Shown here piece after piece: positions 1 to 7,926 of a stretch of 64,000 bases of DNA (its first letter is position 1; every line of letters begins with the position of its first letter). The notes beneath the pieces are model-generated. The model had not been told where the DNA came from. It worked only from the letters and a program-made list of their open reading frames with translations, and ran no database searches. Source of the stretch: Flavivirga eckloniae (lineage in GTDB: Bacteria; Bacteroidota; Bacteroidia; Flavobacteriales; Flavobacteriaceae); assembly GCF_002886045.1 (NCBI RefSeq), contig NZ_CP025791.1, positions 2,123,001-2,187,000 of the forward strand, read 5' to 3'. The position numbers were made by a program, and so were the translations under genes.

Positions 1-35
1 CTTAAATTAAAACAAAACGATTAAACTGTTATAAT

Positions 36-782
36 ATGAAAATATTAGTGTGTATTAGCCATGTTCCTGATACAACATCCAAAATTAATTTTAGTGAAGG
101 TGACACAAAATTCGACACCAATGGTGTACAATTTGTAATAAATCCAAATGATGAGTTTGGTTTAACCCGAGCCATGTGGTTTAAAGAAAAGCAGGGCGCT
201 GAAGTTACTGTTGTTAACGTTGGTGGTCCAGAAACCGAACCTACACTTCGTAAAGCTTTGGCTATTGGTGCCGATGCGGCGATACGAGTAAATACTGCTG
301 CTTCTGATGGGTTTTCGGTAGCAAAACAATTAGCAAACGTGTTTAAGGACGGAGGCTACGATTTAGTTATTGCCGGACGTGAATCTATCGATTATAATGG
401 CGGTATGGTTCCTGGTATGATTGCAGGACTAATCAATGCCAACTTTGTTAATAATTGTATTAATTTAGAAGTAGATGGTACATCTGCAAAAGCAGTAAGA
501 GAAATTGATGGAGGTAAAGAAACCGTTTCTACAACACTTCCATTAGTAATTGGAGGTCAAAAAGGATTGGTTGAAGAAAGCGATCTTAGAATACCGAACA
601 TGAGAGGTATTATGATGGCGCGTAAAAAACCTTTATCTGTTATTGAACCTATTGAAGCTAGTGCAGAAACAACATCTGTTAAATTTGAAAAACCAGCGCC
701 TAAAGGGGCTGTAAAACTGGTTTCTGCAGACAATCTAGATGAACTCGTAGACTTACTTCATAATGAGGCTAAGGTTATTTAA
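36..782 (+). CDS. etfB: Electron transfer flavoprotein subunit beta
   Basis: EtfB pairs with EtfA to form the FAD/AMP-containing heterodimer that carries electrons from acyl-CoA and other dehydrogenases to the ETF:quinone oxidoreductase. The 248-residue protein has the family's usual length and opening (MKILVCISHVPDT). It also shows the conserved central block with AGRESIDYNGG, and the RGIMMARKKP segment near residue 190 that typifies ETF beta chains. It is cytosolic, with no signal peptide. The ATG at 36 is the natural start. etfA follows 113 bp downstream on the same strand, so the two are probably co-transcribed. A GC-rich hairpin repeat lies between them. Confidence 0.96.
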   Translation: MKILVCISHVPDTTSKINFSEGDTKFDTNGVQFVINPNDEFGLTRAMWFKEKQGAEVTVVNVGGPETEPTLRKALAIGADAAIRVNTAASDGFSVAKQLANVFKDGGYDLVIAGRESIDYNGGMVPGMIAGLINANFVNNCINLEVDGTSAKAVREIDGGKETVSTTLPLVIGGQKGLVEESDLRIPNMRGIMMARKKPLSVIEPIEASAETTSVKFEKPAPKGAVKLVSADNLDELVDLLHNEAKVI

Positions 783-793
783 GCCTCCCCTAG

Positions 794-810
794 CCCCTCC
801 AAAGGAGGGG
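794..810. repeat. GC-rich hairpin repeat between etfB and etfA
   Basis: CCCCTCC-AAA-GGAGGGG forms a perfect 7-bp stem with a 3-nt loop inside the etfB-etfA gap. A related but different CCCCTC/GAGGGG sequence lies at about 32640-32700, so this looks like a dispersed intergenic element. It could also modulate the etfB:etfA ratio as an intra-operon stem; that is inference. Confidence 0.6.
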
Positions 811-895
811 GATTTGAAAAGAAAAACAATGTTAACAAAAAAACTTAGTCTCTTTCTTCTGAAAAGAGGTTGGGTGACAAAAAATAAAATTTTTT

Positions 896-1855
896 ATGTC
901 AGTTTTAGTATATACAGAATCAGAACAAGGAGCATTTAAAAAAGTAGCTTTAGAAGTTGCTTCTTATGCCAAAACCGTAGCGGATCAATTAGGAACTACC
1001 GTTACGGCTGTTACCATAAATGTAGATAACGCATCTGAGTTAGGAAACTATGGTGTAGATAAAGTTTTAAATATATCGAACGATCAATTACAATCGTTTA
1101 ATGCCAATGGTTATGCCGAAGCCATTAAACAAGCGGCAGAAAAAGAAGCAGCAAAAGTGGTAGTAATAAGCTCTAGTGCAGATAGCAAGTATTTAGCACC
1201 TCTCTTAGCCGTTGGGTTGAATGCAGGATATGCTTCCAACGTTATTGAAGCACCAAGTAGCACGTCTCCTTTTACAGTTAAACGTACGGCGTTTACCAAT
1301 AAAGCTTTCGAAATATCTCAAATTAATACCGATGTAAAAATAATTGGTGTTTCCAATAATTCATTTGGATTAGTAGAAAATACGGGTAGCGCTTCCGCGG
1401 AAGACTTCTCGCCTTCACTTTCAGATTTAGGTGTTCAAGTAGAATCTGTAGATAAAGCCACAGATAAAGTTACTATTGCCGATGCAGATGTTGTTGTATC
1501 TGGAGGCCGTGGGCTAAAAGGTCCTGAAAATTGGGGCATGATAGAAGAATTAGCAGATGTTTTGGGAGCAGCAACAGCATGCTCTAAACCTGTTTCAGAT
1601 CTGGGATGGCGACCACATAGCGAACACGTTGGTCAAACCGGTAAACCTGTAGCATCAAATTTGTACATCGCCATTGGAATTTCTGGAGCCATTCAACATT
1701 TAGCCGGAGTTAACGCATCAAAAGTAAAAGTGGTCATTAACACAGACGAAGAAGCGCCTTTCTTTAAAGCTGCAGATTATGGTGTTGTAGGAGATGCTTT
1801 CGATGTGGTTCCGCAACTTATAGAAAAAATAAAAGCTTTTAAGGCACAACAATAA
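896..1855 (+). CDS. etfA: Electron transfer flavoprotein subunit alpha
   Basis: EtfA binds the FAD of the electron-transfer flavoprotein and docks with EtfB. The 319-residue product has the usual two-domain layout. An N-terminal nucleotide-binding-like half (1-185) is followed by the C-terminal FAD domain with GGRGLKG (202-208), VGQTGK (245-250) and IAIGISGAIQHL (258-269), which are the flavin-contacting signatures of the family. It is soluble. It follows etfB in the same orientation, and no nearby acyl-CoA dehydrogenase identifies a dedicated electron donor. Confidence 0.96.
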   Translation: MSVLVYTESEQGAFKKVALEVASYAKTVADQLGTTVTAVTINVDNASELGNYGVDKVLNISNDQLQSFNANGYAEAIKQAAEKEAAKVVVISSSADSKYLAPLLAVGLNAGYASNVIEAPSSTSPFTVKRTAFTNKAFEISQINTDVKIIGVSNNSFGLVENTGSASAEDFSPSLSDLGVQVESVDKATDKVTIADADVVVSGGRGLKGPENWGMIEELADVLGAATACSKPVSDLGWRPHSEHVGQTGKPVASNLYIAIGISGAIQHLAGVNASKVKVVINTDEEAPFFKAADYGVVGDAFDVVPQLIEKIKAFKAQQ

Positions 1856-1883
1856 ATTATTTTTTAATAAATTGTATAGTCAT

Positions 1884-1961
1884 AAAGAACTGCTTAAATT
1901 GGCACTAATTTCTTAAATCTGTATCAGTCAGTTGGTAAAGTCCTAATTTAAACAGTTCTTT
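1884..1961. repeat. Long-loop inverted repeat after etfA
   Basis: Arms at 1884-1900 and 1944-1961 are near-complementary (AAAGAACTG...TTAAATT against AATTTAA...CAGTTCTTT), separated by about 43 nt and followed by a short T run. This could be a weak etfA terminator; the long loop makes that uncertain. Confidence 0.4.
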
Positions 1962-1976
1962 GCGTTTTTATAAATT

Positions 1977-2585
1977 ATGAGTTTAGTAAGATTAAATATT
2001 AAAGGAATATCCTATAGCCAAACCCAAAATGGCGCTTATGCCTTAATTTTAAACGAATTAGAAGGCGATCGCAAACTTCCAATCGTAATTGGTGCTTTTG
2101 AAGCACAGTCAATTGCCATTGCCTTGGAAAAGGAAATTAGACCTCCTCGACCACTAACACACGATTTATTTAAAAATTTTGCAGATCGTTTCGATATTGT
2201 TGTAAAACAAGTTATCATTCACAAACTAGTTGATGGCGTTTTTTATTCCAGTTTAATTTGCGAACGCGACAAAATTGAAGAAATTATAGACGCCAGAACG
2301 AGCGATGCTATTGCATTGGCGCTTCGCTTCGACGCACCAATTTTTACTTATAAAAACATTCTAGATAAGGCTGGTATATACCTAAAAGTGAATCCGAAGG
2401 ATGAAGACCAAGATAGTATTTTGGTTGACGATTTAGTTTCTGATGAACTAGAGCCAAACGCACCTCGCGAAAATCTTAAAGGAAAAACACTTGAAGAGCT
2501 GCATAAATTGTTAAACGATGCTGTTTCTAATGAAGACTATGAAAAAGCAGCACATATTCGTGACGAAATCTCGAAACGAGAATAA
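1977..2585 (+). CDS. Bifunctional nuclease (DUF151) family protein with C-terminal UVR motif
   Basis: Residues 1 to about 145 match the DUF151 / bifunctional nuclease domain (MSLVRLNIKGISYSQTQNGAYALIL, PIVIGAFEAQSIAIALE, ARTSDAIALALRFDAPIFT). The last ~40 residues (LEELHKLLNDAVSNEDYEKAAHIRDEIS) form a UvrB/UvrC-type UVR helical hairpin. The two-domain form is common in Bacteroidota. The biochemical role is unclear; nuclease activity has been described for plant relatives. It is cytosolic. The nucleoside transporter gene begins 15 bp downstream, so the two are likely co-transcribed. Confidence 0.88.
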   Translation: MSLVRLNIKGISYSQTQNGAYALILNELEGDRKLPIVIGAFEAQSIAIALEKEIRPPRPLTHDLFKNFADRFDIVVKQVIIHKLVDGVFYSSLICERDKIEEIIDARTSDAIALALRFDAPIFTYKNILDKAGIYLKVNPKDEDQDSILVDDLVSDELEPNAPRENLKGKTLEELHKLLNDAVSNEDYEKAAHIRDEISKRE

Positions 2586-2600
2586 TACTTTCTTTTTAGT

Positions 2601-4154
2601 ATGAAAAAGTTTTCATTGTTCATTGTCGCTATTTTTTTCTTATTTATGGCGTCGAATACAATAGCACAAGAAGCAAATGAAACAAAACAATTGGATTCTG
2701 TTCAAAATGAAACAGTTGTTCAACAAACTACGACTGGTAACAATTCCAAAGACACATTAAACATTAATGGTGTAGATTCTAAAATTGAAAATACATCAAC
2801 AGAACAAGAACAAACTGCCAGTACTTCCACAGTCACCATTATTCCAAGTCAGGGTTTTTCAATAAACAGTTTATGGCGAGGTATCTTAGGAATGGTTTGC
2901 TTGGTATTTCTGGCATTTCTATTTAGCAGCAACAGGAGAGCTATTAATTGGAAAATTGTTGGTATTGGCTTAGCGTTTCAATTATTGATCGCTATTGGCG
3001 TTTTAAAAGTTGAATTCATCAAAAATATTTTTGAATTTATTGGAGGACTTTTTGTTGAGATTCTGGAATTTACAAGAGCAGGTAGTAAATTTTTATTTGA
3101 TGGGCTTGTTGTAGATATGGATACTTTCGGGTTTATATTTGCCTTTCAAGTATTACCAACCATAATATTCTTTTCTGCGTTAACCTCGGTTTTATTTTAC
3201 TTAGGTATTATTCAAAAAGTTGTAAAAGCTATGGCTTGGCTACTCTCTAAAGCTCTAAAAATTTCAGGAGCCGAAAGCTTAAGTGTTGCAGGAAACATCT
3301 TTTTGGGTCAAACAGAAGCACCGCTTTTAATAAAAGCGTATTTGGAAAAAATGAACAAATCCGAAATACTATTGGTCATGATTGGTGGTATGGCAACCGT
3401 TGCTGGAGCTGTACTAGCAGCATACATAGGCTTTTTAGGAGGTAACGATCCAGAACTTAGGTTGTTTTACGCCAAACACCTTTTAGCCGCCTCTGTTATG
3501 GCAGCTCCAGGTGCTATAGTTATTTCAAAAATACTCTATCCGCAAACAGAAGATGTTAATACAGACGTTAAGGTTTCTCAGGAAAAAATAGGAGCCAATT
3601 TTTTAGACGCTATCGCTAACGGAACTACAGAAGGCTTAAAACTAGCCGTTAATGTAGGCGCCATGCTTTTAGTTTTTGTTGCTTTTATTGCCATGTTTAA
3701 TGGCATATTAGGTTGGGTTGGTGATATTTCTTCAATAAACACTTGGGTAGCCGATAACACACCATACGAAAGTCTATCGCTTGAATTAATTTTAGGCTAT
3801 GTCTTTGCTCCACTTATGTGGCTTATTGGAGTTGCTAAAGAGGATATGGCCTTAATGGGACAATTATTAGGAATTAAATTAGCAGCTAGTGAATTTATAG
3901 GCTATATACAATTGAGAGATTTAAAAGATACTACAAATGCCATTCACCTTAATTACGAAAAATCTGTAATTATGGCCACTTATATGCTGTGCGGTTTTGC
4001 TAATTTCGCATCTATTGGTATTCAAATTGGAGGTATTGGTTCGTTAGCACCAGGGCAACGAAAATTACTATCTCAATTTGGTATGAAAGCCTTAATTGGA
4101 GGTACTATCGCCTCATTAATTTCTGCTACTATAGCTGGAATGATTATCGGTTAA
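2601..4154 (+). CDS. Concentrative nucleoside transporter, NupC/CNT family
   Basis: A sodium- or proton-coupled nucleoside importer of the inner membrane. Residues 1-22 resemble a signal peptide ending at AQ. A polar, Gln/Thr/Asn-rich segment of about 65 residues follows, and the CNT core starts near residue 90. The core shows hallmark segments such as NIFLGQTEAPLL, the GGMATVAGAVLAAYIGFLG helix, VNVGAMLLVFVAFIAMFNG and CGFANFASIGIQIGGIG. At 517 residues it is about 100 longer than the classical NupC core because of the N-terminal extracytoplasmic extension. It sits upstream of thyA, which fits nucleoside metabolism. Confidence 0.92.
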   Translation: MKKFSLFIVAIFFLFMASNTIAQEANETKQLDSVQNETVVQQTTTGNNSKDTLNINGVDSKIENTSTEQEQTASTSTVTIIPSQGFSINSLWRGILGMVCLVFLAFLFSSNRRAINWKIVGIGLAFQLLIAIGVLKVEFIKNIFEFIGGLFVEILEFTRAGSKFLFDGLVVDMDTFGFIFAFQVLPTIIFFSALTSVLFYLGIIQKVVKAMAWLLSKALKISGAESLSVAGNIFLGQTEAPLLIKAYLEKMNKSEILLVMIGGMATVAGAVLAAYIGFLGGNDPELRLFYAKHLLAASVMAAPGAIVISKILYPQTEDVNTDVKVSQEKIGANFLDAIANGTTEGLKLAVNVGAMLLVFVAFIAMFNGILGWVGDISSINTWVADNTPYESLSLELILGYVFAPLMWLIGVAKEDMALMGQLLGIKLAASEFIGYIQLRDLKDTTNAIHLNYEKSVIMATYMLCGFANFASIGIQIGGIGSLAPGQRKLLSQFGMKALIGGTIASLISATIAGMIIG

Positions 4155-4361
4155 CCTATTCCTGCGCAGGCAGGAATCTCCTTTTTTATAGTTAATATGA
4201 ATCTGAGATAAGGATTTACTTGCCCGCAACTATAAACATAACCGTGCCGGCAGACAAGGCAATAAAACAATCTTTTAATCCATTAACAAACTGTTACATT
4301 TAGCAAAAAAGCAAAATTCGTAGTGAAGTATAACAGTTAATAACTTTATAATAATATATCT

Positions 4362-4394
4362 GAGCATCAAGCCTTAGAATATGATGCTTTTTTA
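4362..4394 (+). terminator. Probable rho-independent terminator
   Basis: AGCATCA and TGATGCT pair across a loop of about 12 nt and are followed at once by TTTTTT. It lies over 200 bp downstream of the transporter stop, so it either ends a long 3' UTR or a short independent transcript. A -7-like TAACTTTA sits at about 4340. Confidence 0.55.
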
Positions 4395-4495
4395 TAATTT
4401 TATCGCCAATATTTTTTGTTATACTGAGCGCAATCGAAGTATCTTTAATAAAAGATTTTCGCTATATTCTCAATCTATTTTTTAATTTAAAGAGA

Positions 4496-4513
4496 TTCCT
4501 GCCTTCGCAGGAA
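4496..4513 (+). promoter_or_regulatory. Hairpin immediately upstream of thyA start codon
   Basis: TTCCTGC-CTTC-GCAGGAA is a perfect 7-bp stem with a 4-nt loop, ending six nucleotides before the thyA ATG. It could mask the translation-initiation region, or simply be a copy of the CCTGC/GCAGG repeat also seen just after the transporter gene and near 19910-19945. Confidence 0.45.
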
Positions 4514-4519
4514 ATTGTT

Positions 4520-5344
4520 ATGAAGCAATACCACGACCTAGTAAAACATGTTTTAGAAAACGGAAATGAAAAAGGAGACCGTACTGGTACCGGAACAAAA
4601 AGTGTTTTCGGATACCAAATGCGATTTGATCTAAGTGAAGGTTTTCCAATGGTTACTACCAAAAAACTACACTTAAAGTCTATAATTTACGAATTACTTT
4701 GGTTTTTAAAAGGCGACACCAACATTAAATATCTTACAGAAAACGGTGTGCGCATATGGAATGAGTGGGCAGACGATCATGGTAATTTAGGTCCTGTATA
4801 CGGCCATCAATGGCGTAACTGGAATAGCGATGAGATCGATCAAATTAAAGATGTTATCAATACACTAAAAAATAATCCCGACAGTCGTAGAATGATGGTT
4901 TCTGCCTGGAATCCATCTGTATTGCCCGACACCTCTAAATCATTCAGCGAAAACGTTGCGAATGGTAAAGCAGCATTACCTCCATGCCATGCGTTCTTTC
5001 AATTTTATGTAGCTAACGGAAAGTTATCTTGTCAATTATATCAACGCAGTGCAGATATCTTTTTAGGAGTACCTTTTAATATAGCATCTTATGCCCTATT
5101 CACTATGATGATGGCTCAAGTTTGTGGTTACGAAGCTGGTGAATTTATTCATACGTTTGGCGATGCACATATTTACAGCAACCACTACGAACAATTAGAG
5201 CTGCAATTATCCAGAACCATCAGGCCTTTACCTAAAATGATACTAAACCCAAAGGTTAAGGATATTTTCGACTTTACTTTTGATGATTTTACTTTAGAAG
5301 ACTACAATCCACATCCACACATAAAAGGAACAGTAGCCGTATAA
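4520..5344 (+). CDS. thyA: Thymidylate synthase
   Basis: Converts dUMP and methylene-tetrahydrofolate to dTMP and dihydrofolate. The 274-residue protein aligns with the ThyA family throughout. It shows the N-terminal GDRTGTGT loop, [21 protein letters not shown], the [11 protein letters not shown] phosphate-binding arginines, catalytic Cys156 in [31 protein letters not shown] and [12 protein letters not shown]. All key residues are present. A dihydrofolate reductase gene lies about 630 bp downstream, the usual functional partner that recycles dihydrofolate. Confidence 0.98.
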   Translation: MKQYHDLVKHVLENGNEKGDRTGTGTKSVFGYQMRFDLSEGFPMVTTKKLHLKSIIYELLWFLKGDTNIKYLTENGVRIWNEWADDHGNLGPVYGHQWRNWNSDEIDQIKDVINTLKNNPDSRRMMVSAWNPSVLPDTSKSFSENVANGKAALPPCHAFFQFYVANGKLSCQLYQRSADIFLGVPFNIASYALFTMMMAQVCGYEAGEFIHTFGDAHIYSNHYEQLELQLSRTIRPLPKMILNPKVKDIFDFTFDDFTLEDYNPHPHIKGTVAV

Positions 5345-5348
5345 AAAA

Positions 5349-5386
5349 AGTACTTCCCTTAACCAAAGGAAAGTACTTTCTTCTTT
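5349..5386. terminator. Bidirectional hairpin between convergent genes
   Basis: AAAGTACTT-CC and GGAAAGTACTTT pair with a single bulge around an ACCAAA-type loop, flanked by A-rich and T-rich tracts. It lies between the convergent thyA and CBM48-like genes and would serve both strands. Confidence 0.65.
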
Positions 5387-5405
5387 AAAATTAGGTTGGA
5401 TTTAA

Positions 5406-5702
5406 CTAAACGTTTAGTACACCGTTTTCGGTTGATGCATAATCGTTCCACGCATAGGCGTCTGCTTGATCATCGTTAATGTAATTACCATCAACAACGT
5501 ATCTAAACTCATAAGAGTTATCTTTTTCTAAATTTACGGTACCTTTAAACGTACCGTTTTTAAGTTTTTTAAGGGAGGTAGACTCTGTATTCCATTCGTT
5601 GAAGGTACCAACTACTAAAACCTCGTTTGCTTCTTTGGCAGGTACAGAAAAAGTAACTTTACAAATTGGCTTGCTTTTTAAGTATTGCTTTGTAATTGCC
5701 AT
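5406..5702 (-). CDS. Small isoamylase-early-set (CBM48-like) protein
   Basis: This 98-residue protein consists of one Ig-like E-set domain of the glycogen-recognition / isoamylase N-terminal type. Recognisable segments are VTFSVPAKEANEVLVVGTFNEWN, FKGTVNLEKDNSYEFRYVVDGNYINDDQADAY and WNDYASTENGVLNV. Stand-alone domains of this kind are frequent in flavobacteria; a glycogen- or AMPK-beta-like binding role is only inferred. It has no signal peptide. A TAAATTTG -7 box lies upstream on the minus strand (5735-5742). Confidence 0.85.
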   Translation of the reverse strand: MAITKQYLKSKPICKVTFSVPAKEANEVLVVGTFNEWNTESTSLKKLKNGTFKGTVNLEKDNSYEFRYVVDGNYINDDQADAYAWNDYASTENGVLNV

Positions 5703-5734
5703 AATTTAATATTTTTGTGTGTTGCTGTTTCTAA

Positions 5735-5742
5735 CAAATTTA
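5735..5742 (-). promoter_or_regulatory. -7 promoter box for the CBM48-like gene
   Basis: The minus strand reads TAAATTTG, an exact match to the Bacteroidota TAnnTTTG consensus, 33 bp ahead of the ATG at 5702. No clear -33 TTTG box was seen at the expected distance. Confidence 0.5.
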
Positions 5743-5976
5743 TAAAACTATGCGCCAGAATTCGCATATAATCTGGTAAACCAAAAAGAATTATCAATTT
5801 CTTAAGTATTACCTTACATAAATTTAAACTACACAAAATAGCCCTACTAAATTTAACAGATTACCAAAACGGTTGGTTCTCTCTTTATTGATTTCCAAAG
5901 GCTTTAAAACATAAACGATTTCGTCCGTAAACATAAAAAATTCAACAAATTATTATAACTTTACATCAGTTATTAA

Positions 5977-6897
5977 ATGCCTATGTTTGGAAAAAAGAAA
6001 GAACAACCTCAAATAGATAAAGAACAGTTAGAGCTTATTAAAAATGCCCAAAAACGTATTAAACAAAAAAAACGTTTATACATTCACTTTGTTATTTTTT
6101 TAATTGGCTCGGTATTTATAATTGTTGCCAATACAGTTCTCGAGATCGGTAAAGATTTCACTCTATTTGGTAAAGAATGGTTTTTGTTTGCCATACTAAT
6201 TTGGTTATTCTTTTTAATTTATCATGTGTTTAATGTGTTTGTCACACATAAATTCATGGGGAAAGCATGGGAAAAAACACAATTGGATAAACTCATTGTT
6301 CAACAGAAACTAAGGATAGAACAATTAAAAAATGAACTAGAGAAAGAAGCTCCTATTATAGCAGAAAGCGAACACTATAATGAATCTCTAAACAAAAAAG
6401 AAAAAACATCTGAACTTACTATAATTGGTGCTGCTGCAGAAAATGACGCTATTGGTAAAGACAATAAATTGATCTGGCATTTAAGCGACGATTTAAAACG
6501 TTTTAAAAGCCTAACTAACGGACATCATATCATTATGGGTAGGAAAACGTTTGAAAGCTTTCCGAAGCCACTTCCTAACAGAACTCATATAGTGATTACT
6601 AGACAAAGCGATTACAACGTTCCCGACGGTGTTATTATAGTGCATAGCTTAGATGAAGCTATTAAAGCCGCAAAAAACGACCCGCAACCTTTTGTTATTG
6701 GTGGAGGAGAAATATACAAACAAGCCTTACTTGTAGCAGATAAAATTGAACTCACCCGCGTACACGAAAATTTTGAAGGCGATGCCTTCTTTCCCGAAAT
6801 AGATACTTCTATTTGGAAAGAAACTGCTAATACATTTCATACTAAAGACGATAAGCATGAGCATGAGTTTTCGTTTTTGACTTATGAAAGGAGGTAG
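5977..6897 (+). CDS. folA: Membrane-anchored dihydrofolate reductase (2TM domain-DHFR fusion)
   Basis: DHFR reduces dihydrofolate to tetrahydrofolate with NADPH. The catalytic domain occupies residues about 147-306 (LTIIGAAAENDAIG, LIWHLSDDLKRFKSL with the acidic Asp172, HHIIMGRKTFESFPKPLPNR, VIGGGEIYKQAL). It is preceded by about 146 residues resembling a 2TM domain: a Lys-rich N-terminus, TM helices at about 34-54 and 68-89, and a helical, probably coiled-coil linker at 98-125. The reading frame is open throughout and no in-frame Met lies at the usual DHFR start, so this is a true fusion rather than two genes. The enzyme should be tethered on the cytosolic face. The nearest classical alternative would be separate 2TM and folA genes. 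Confidence 0.9.
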   Translation: MPMFGKKKEQPQIDKEQLELIKNAQKRIKQKKRLYIHFVIFLIGSVFIIVANTVLEIGKDFTLFGKEWFLFAILIWLFFLIYHVFNVFVTHKFMGKAWEKTQLDKLIVQQKLRIEQLKNELEKEAPIIAESEHYNESLNKKEKTSELTIIGAAAENDAIGKDNKLIWHLSDDLKRFKSLTNGHHIIMGRKTFESFPKPLPNRTHIVITRQSDYNVPDGVIIVHSLDEAIKAAKNDPQPFVIGGGEIYKQALLVADKIELTRVHENFEGDAFFPEIDTSIWKETANTFHTKDDKHEHEFSFLTYERR

Positions 6898-7035
6898 ATT
6901 AAAACCTCTAGTTACCATTCATTTAAAAAGCAGGCAATCCTTATATTTATTGGCTTCGACTTACAGCTAAAATCCTAATTTGAGTAATATTAGATACAAA
7001 TAGCCCTACCCTGGAATAATATTTTTCAAATTTTA

Positions 7036-7067
7036 TTTGCGTAACTGATTGGTTACTTATATATTTG
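7036..7067 (+). promoter_or_regulatory. Promoter of the arsR-like/SRPBCC operon
   Basis: A -33 box TTTG (7036-7039) and a -7 box TATATTTG (7060-7067) are separated by 20 nt, matching the Bacteroidota sigma-ABfr pattern. The start codon is at 7090, giving a leader of roughly 15 nt. Confidence 0.7.
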
Positions 7068-7082
7068 TAACCGATTAGTTAC
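7041..7082. promoter_or_regulatory. Two tandem palindromic operators
   Basis: GTAACTGATTGGTTAC (7041-7056) and GTAACCGATTAGTTAC (7067-7082) are near-identical 16-bp dyads of form GTAAC-N6-GTTAC, 26 bp apart centre to centre. They bracket the -7 box, the classic arrangement for autorepression by a dimeric winged-helix repressor. The adjacent ArsR-type protein is the obvious ligand. Confidence 0.75.
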
Positions 7083-7089
7083 GTATTTT

Positions 7090-7419
7090 ATGAGAAGAGA
7101 TGTTTTTCAAGCCATAGCGGATCCAATAAGAAGGGATATTATAGAAATATTATCTACCGAAGTATTAACGGTAAATGAAATAGCCGAAAAATTCGAAATC
7201 AGCAGGCCTGCGATTTCAAAACACTTAAAAATATTAAACGAATGTGGTATAATAACTTTCAACCAAAGCGGTAGGGAACGTTTATGCCTTATTCAACCAA
7301 AAACATTAATTCCAGCCTTCCTATGGATAAAACAATACAACAAGTTATGGGAAGATCGAATTGACTCTTTCGAAAATTACATAAACCAGTTACAAACAAA
7401 AAAGAAAAATAATGAGTGA
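7090..7419 (+). CDS. ArsR-type winged-helix repressor
   Basis: A 109-residue DNA-binding protein made of one winged helix: MRRDVFQAIADPIRRDIIEIL, then the recognition helix region IAEKFEISRPAISKHLKIL (about 31-50) and a basic wing. It belongs to the ArsR subgroup found next to SRPBCC/AHSA1 genes and lacks an obvious metal-binding Cys cluster, so the signal is probably not a thiophilic metal. Its stop overlaps the start of the next gene by 8 bp, indicating translational coupling. Two strong dyads over its promoter suggest autorepression. Confidence 0.9.
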   Translation: MRRDVFQAIADPIRRDIIEILSTEVLTVNEIAEKFEISRPAISKHLKILNECGIITFNQSGRERLCLIQPKTLIPAFLWIKQYNKLWEDRIDSFENYINQLQTKKKNNE

Positions 7420-7870
7420 TTTAAAAAACAGAACTTTAACTATAGAAAAAACATTCAATGCTCCAATCGATTTAGTTTGGGAAGCCTGGACGCAACCAGA
7501 ACATATTTTAAAATGGTGGGTGCCAAATGGAATGGATGTACAAATTATAGAACACGACTTTAAAGTTGGTGGCAAATGGAAATATACCATGCTCATGCCA
7601 GATGGCAGTGAATTTGTATCAGAAGGTACTTATAAGGAAATTATTGAACTAGAGAAAATCGTGACTTCGGCAGATTTTAAACCTATGACCGAGGATGTTG
7701 AGATACAAACCCTTTTTGAAGCCGATGGAGACAAAACAAAGTTTGTTTTTAGCGTAATCCATGCCACTCCGGAATATTGTAAACAACAAGAAGAAATGGG
7801 CTTTTATAATGGTTGGGGATCTGCATTAGACCGATTGGAAAAAGTTTTAGATACAATTATTCTTAATTAA
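7412..7870 (+). CDS. SRPBCC (AHSA1-like) domain protein
   Basis: A 152-residue START/Bet v1-like hydrophobic-ligand-binding fold. It shows LTIEKTFNAPIDLVWEAWTQPEHILKWW at the N-terminus, the central KVGGKWKYTMLMPDG strand pair and a C-terminal helix GFYNGWGSALDRLEKVL. Members beside ArsR genes are usually annotated as SRPBCC or activator-of-Hsp90-ATPase-like proteins; the ligand is unknown. It overlaps the arsR-like gene by 8 bp and is surely its co-regulated partner. Confidence 0.9.
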   Translation: MSDLKNRTLTIEKTFNAPIDLVWEAWTQPEHILKWWVPNGMDVQIIEHDFKVGGKWKYTMLMPDGSEFVSEGTYKEIIELEKIVTSADFKPMTEDVEIQTLFEADGDKTKFVFSVIHATPEYCKQQEEMGFYNGWGSALDRLEKVLDTIILN

Positions 7871-7926
7871 GAATAAAATCGACTTCAAAACAATTATTTT
7901 TGAAATAGAAACAAACTTAAAGAATA

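Larger units (their letters stand above)
4155..4519. other. 365-bp gap between the nucleoside transporter and thyA
   Basis: There is no gene here. The stretch holds a GC-rich CCTGCGCAGGCAGG palindrome just after the transporter stop, a hairpin followed by a T run (4362-4394), a repeat-like segment around 4421-4444 (TGAGCGCAATCGAAGTATCT) and a perfect hairpin ending seven bases before the thyA ATG. These look like dispersed intergenic repeats plus a terminator. Confidence 0.6.
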
